Below are positions 61,437-64,000 of a DNA stretch of 64,000 nucleotides, in pieces. Each line of letters opens with the position of its first letter. The first letter of the stretch is position 1. The DNA comes from JAAXHH01 sp965225915 (GTDB taxonomy: Bacteria; JAAXHH01). Made by a program: the position numbers and the translations under genes. The notes beneath the pieces were generated by a model. The model made no database searches. It was not told where the DNA came from and saw nothing but the letters and a program-made list of their open reading frames with translations. Where the stretch lies: positions 2,852,001 through 2,916,000 of the forward strand of contig OZ245326.1 in assembly GCA_965225915.1 (NCBI GenBank), written 5' to 3'.

Positions 61437-62219
61437 TCAACTGTTTTTTACCGTGCGTAGCGCGCTCGCTCGCTCGCGTTCGAGCAGCCAGTTTTCGGCC
61501 GCTGACAGGTGTTCCGGCGTGTTCACCCCGATAGTTTCCTGCGGTGTGTCAGCCTCGGCGTCCGCAATGCGGTGGCCCTGTCGCCGGAGAATCCCGATGG
61601 TATCCGTCAGGTAGAATTCACCCTGCATGTTTTGAGGCGTAAGGTGATCCAGGGCCTGAATCAGCAGGGAGGGTTCGAAACAGTACATACTGGTATTGAT
61701 CTCCAGCAAGGCGCGCTGTTCCGCGGTCGCATCCTTCTCTTCCACGATCCGATCTATGCGTCCGGCGTCGTCGCGAATGATACGGCCCAGGCCCGTGGGA
61801 TCGGGGACCTGGGCGGTTAGTACGGAGGCGGCGGCGCGTTCATGGCGATGCGCGAGGATCAGGGCCTCCAGGGTGGAGGGGCGAATCAGGGGCGAATCAC
61901 CGGCAAGGACCAGCACGATGCCATTTTCGCCGGTCAACAGGGGATTGGCCTGGTGGACCGCATGCCCCGTACCCAGCTGCTCCTCCTGGACGACGAACTC
62001 CACGGGCCAGCCGGCGAGTTCACGGCGTACCGTGTTCGCCTGGTGGCCGACAATGACGATGATCCGGCGTGAGCCGAGCGCGCGGGCGGTATCGAGCACA
62101 TAGTGAATCATCGGCCTGCCGTTCAACCTGTGCAGCACCTTGGCCAGGTCGGAATGCATCCGGTTGCCCTTTCCTGCAGCCATGATCACCGTGATCAGGT
62201 CGCTGTTCTTCGCTTCCAT
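61437..62219 (-). CDS. GlmU-like sugar-1-phosphate nucleotidyltransferase (N-terminal domain only)
   Basis: 260 residues. The pyrophosphorylase domain has VIMAAGKGNRMHSDLAKVLH, the uridine-binding QEEQLGTGHAV and VLAGDSPLIRPSTL with the metal-binding Asp, then GRIIRDDAGRIDRIVEEKDA and NTSMYCFE. It resembles the first half of GlmU and would make UDP-GlcNAc, but the C-terminal left-handed beta-helix acetyltransferase is missing. A separate acetyltransferase elsewhere is expected. Its start overlaps the folK end by 25 bp. Confidence 0.87.
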   Translation of the reverse strand: MEAKNSDLITVIMAAGKGNRMHSDLAKVLHRLNGRPMIHYVLDTARALGSRRIIVIVGHQANTVRRELAGWPVEFVVQEEQLGTGHAVHQANPLLTGENGIVLVLAGDSPLIRPSTLEALILAHRHERAAASVLTAQVPDPTGLGRIIRDDAGRIDRIVEEKDATAEQRALLEINTSMYCFEPSLLIQALDHLTPQNMQGEFYLTDTIGILRRQGHRIADAEADTPQETIGVNTPEHLSAAENWLLERERASALRTVKNS

Positions 62220-62725
62220 GGGATCTCCGGTTGCGGGCCGGCAAGGTAACGGACGAGATGGTCCGTCGGATTAAGATCTTCCAGCAGTTCCAATACGGTT
62301 CGCCCGTGTACCGGATGAACCAGGGTCGGGTGGATCTCCGCCAGGGGAACGAGAACGAAGGCTCGATCGGCCATGGCGGGGTGGGGAAGGGCAAGGCCGG
62401 GAAGATCGAGTACCAGATCGTCGTAAAGCAGAAGGTCGAGATCGATTTCGCGGGGTCCGTTTTTCCACGTCGTGGACCGTCCCAGGCGCCGTTCGACTCC
62501 TTTTAATGCATCCAGCAGGCGCATGGGCGCCAAGGTGGTCTCGAGGAGGACTGCGCCGTTGACGAAGTCTGCCTGGATGGCGTAGCCTACCGGCCGCGTT
62601 TCATACCATGCCGAGCCTTTGACGATCCGGATCTCCGGATGATTCGTCAGCTCCTGGACCGCCTTGCGGCACCACGCGATCCGATCTCCGATGTTGCTGC
62701 CCAGCCCCAAAGCGACTGACGCCAT
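62195..62725 (-). CDS. folK: 2-amino-4-hydroxy-6-hydroxymethyldihydropteridine diphosphokinase
   Basis: 176 residues from ATG 62725 (a longer frame upstream lies inside folB). HPPK motifs: ALGLGSNIGDRIAWCRKAVQ, SAWYETRPVGYAIQADFVNG, RRLGRSTTWKNGPREIDLDL and LPHPAMADRAFVLVPLAEI. It phosphorylates the pterin in folate synthesis, directly after FolB in pathway and operon. Confidence 0.95.
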   Translation of the reverse strand: MASVALGLGSNIGDRIAWCRKAVQELTNHPEIRIVKGSAWYETRPVGYAIQADFVNGAVLLETTLAPMRLLDALKGVERRLGRSTTWKNGPREIDLDLLLYDDLVLDLPGLALPHPAMADRAFVLVPLAEIHPTLVHPVHGRTVLELLEDLNPTDHLVRYLAGPQPEIPWKRRTAT

Positions 62726-62733
62726 TTCACACC

Positions 62734-63120
62734 CTACCGGCCTGAACTTCCCGTCTCCCTGCTCCTTTTCAACTCGACCTCGACTACGCCTGAGCGCAGG
62801 GCTCTTGCCACGCGGGGTTTCCGCACTCGGACCACGACCTGTTCCACCTGGGGATAGGACGAGAGCAGTGCGTCCGCCACGCGGCCGGCGACGCGCTCCA
62901 GCAGCCGGCACGGTTCGCCGCCGAGGATCCGCCCCACACTCAGACATACTTCCGCGTAATCGACGGTGTCCGCCAGGCTGTCCGTACGGGAAGCCTCCGA
63001 CAGGTCCAGACGCAGTGCGATATCTGCTTCGAATACCTGCCCGTTCGTCCGTTCCCGGTTAGTCACGCCATGATGACCAAAGGCGCGAATATCCCGCACG
63101 CTGATCCAGTCTTCGGGCAT
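62734..63120 (-). CDS. folB: Dihydroneopterin aldolase
   Basis: 128 residues. Motifs: ISVRDIRAFGHHGVTNRERT with the active-site residues after the GHHG turn, DTVDYAEVCLSVGRIL, and EPCRLLERVAGRVADALLSS, then VRVRKPRVA. It makes 6-hydroxymethyl-dihydropterin for FolK, whose gene starts 8 bp downstream. Confidence 0.94.
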   Translation of the reverse strand: MPEDWISVRDIRAFGHHGVTNRERTNGQVFEADIALRLDLSEASRTDSLADTVDYAEVCLSVGRILGGEPCRLLERVAGRVADALLSSYPQVEQVVVRVRKPRVARALRSGVVEVELKRSRETGSSGR

Positions 63121-63133
63121 GGTGATGATCCGT

Positions 63134-64000
63134 TCAGGCGAGGCTGACTGCAGGGAACGCCCGCTTGCGTAACCGGAAGCGGGACATCTGCCGGTCCATC
63201 CGTTCCAGCACGGTCTGTATCTGCGACTCGGTACAGTTGAAGGCCATTCGGACGTATCCTTCGCCGTATTCGCCCAGGTACACGCCGGGCACTACAAACA
63301 CGCCCGCCTTGCGCAGCAGTATACTGAATCGAACGGAGGTATAGCGGGGCGGTACGGGAAGCCACACGTACGGACCGCCTTTGGGAATGCTCGGGTTCCA
63401 GCCGAGGTTTCGCAATCCCGAGACCATCAGGTCCCGCCGCAGCTGGTATTTCGAAGTCACTTCTTCTACGTGCTGGTTTAATTCCGGAAACACCGTGGCC
63501 GCTGCAGCCTGAAGTCCGGGGAGCATCGGGGCGTGCATATGGGTGGTCAACTGCGCCATTGCGGCCAGAGCGGACGGATTGCCGACCGCTACGCTCAGAT
63601 CGCGGAACACGCCTCCGGGCAGCACGGAAAGGGAGAACAACTCGATGCCCAGGTTCATCGCGCCTGGGGTCTGCAGCAGGCTGGGTGCTTCGATCCCGTC
63701 ATAGGTCAGAAAGTGCTGGGTAGCGTCGTGGCAGACGATGATATTATGCCTGCGTGCGAAATCGACGAGTTCCCGAAAGAAAGAATGGTCCGCCACGGTC
63801 CCGGTGGGGTCGTTCGGATAACCGAGGTACATCAGTTTGGCCTGCCCGGCGACACGGGGGTCTATCTGCTTCAGGTTGGGCAGGAAATCGTTTCGGCCGT
63901 GCAGGGGATAGGAATGGACCTGGCCGTTCGCCAGCACGGTGCTGGTTCTGTACGCCGGGTGTGAAGGGTCGGGGATCAGCACGGTTTCCCCGGGATTTAC
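63134..64000 (-). CDS. Aminotransferase class I/II-like protein lacking the PLP lysine (partial, N-terminus beyond window)
   Basis: Runs off the right edge; about 288 C-terminal residues are visible. The fold is that of LL-diaminopimelate/aspartate aminotransferases: VNPGETVLIPDPSHPAY, LMYLGYPNDPTGTVAD, ELFSLS with VLPGGVFRDLSVAVGN, and YVRMAFNCTE with the substrate Arg. At the Schiff-base position, normally SLSK, it has SLSV; the usual NPTG Asn is Asp and the HDAxY Tyr is replaced by Gln. It may therefore not bind PLP covalently. The role is unknown; a paralogue with regulatory or scaffold function is possible. Confidence 0.82.
   Translation of the reverse strand, partial: VNPGETVLIPDPSHPAYRTSTVLANGQVHSYPLHGRNDFLPNLKQIDPRVAGQAKLMYLGYPNDPTGTVADHSFFRELVDFARRHNIIVCHDATQHFLTYDGIEAPSLLQTPGAMNLGIELFSLSVLPGGVFRDLSVAVGNPSALAAMAQLTTHMHAPMLPGLQAAAATVFPELNQHVEEVTSKYQLRRDLMVSGLRNLGWNPSIPKGGPYVWLPVPPRYTSVRFSILLRKAGVFVVPGVYLGEYGEGYVRMAFNCTESQIQTVLERMDRQMSRFRLRKRAFPAVSLA

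Overview
Most likely host: an uncultured Gram-negative bacterium of the FCB / Latescibacterota-like type. This is an inference from gene content, not a measurement. The content behind it is a DUF6785-type membrane protein beside a glycosidase-like propeller and a sugar-phosphate isomerase, a PhyH-type dioxygenase, a split glycine decarboxylase (gcvPA/gcvPB), lipoproteins with clear lipoboxes, and an RseP/CdsA/UppS envelope cluster.

The window has two halves. Positions 1 to about 34,735 are accessory DNA. It holds a PcfJ-like gene, scattered metabolic genes (PhyH dioxygenase, ComB, C45 hydrolase, ornithine cyclodeaminase-like, two near-identical M20 peptidases, class V aminotransferase, exported dienelactone hydrolase), three HNH proteins, at least three toxin-antitoxin modules in varying states of decay, and many broken genes: an aminoglycoside-phosphotransferase-like remnant, a truncated hicA, an IS1182-like transposase remnant, fragments of the C45 and HNH genes, and a multiply interrupted HEPN-like gene.

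From 22.2 to 34.7 kb this becomes a compact defence island, almost all on the minus strand. It contains a RelE/XRE pair, a type I restriction-modification operon (hsdR, an hsdS split by an apparent 13-bp insertion, an AlbA_2 ATPase-like gene, hsdM, all joined by 4-bp overlaps), a CBASS-type operon (CD-NTase, then a Cap15-like 2TM/beta-barrel effector, then an unrecognised 464-residue protein with a HEPN-like C-terminus), and a MntA/HepT pair. The island ends 20-odd bases from the 3' end of the tmRNA gene ssrA, which is followed by two tRNA-Lys genes. ssrA 3' ends are classic integration sites.

From 35.4 kb onward the DNA is ordinary core genome: purA with an attenuator-like hairpin in its leader; a plus-strand carbohydrate module (37.1-41.6 kb); then a long minus-strand series. 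Read in transcription order from the right edge, the series is a degenerate aminotransferase (partial), folB, folK, a GlmU-like pyrophosphorylase, LytR_C protein, rsfS, PfkB kinase, mtnA, rplM, rpsI, rpsB, tsf, frr, uppS, cdsA, dxr, rseP, a large TPR protein, a DUF4292 lipoprotein, tRNA-His, efp, accB, accC, gcvH, gcvPA and gcvPB. pyrH is missing from its usual place between tsf and frr.

The most notable candidates are the third gene of the CBASS operon, the split hsdS, the two HEPN-like proteins (one alive, one broken), the purA leader hairpin and the aminotransferase homologue that has lost its PLP lysine.
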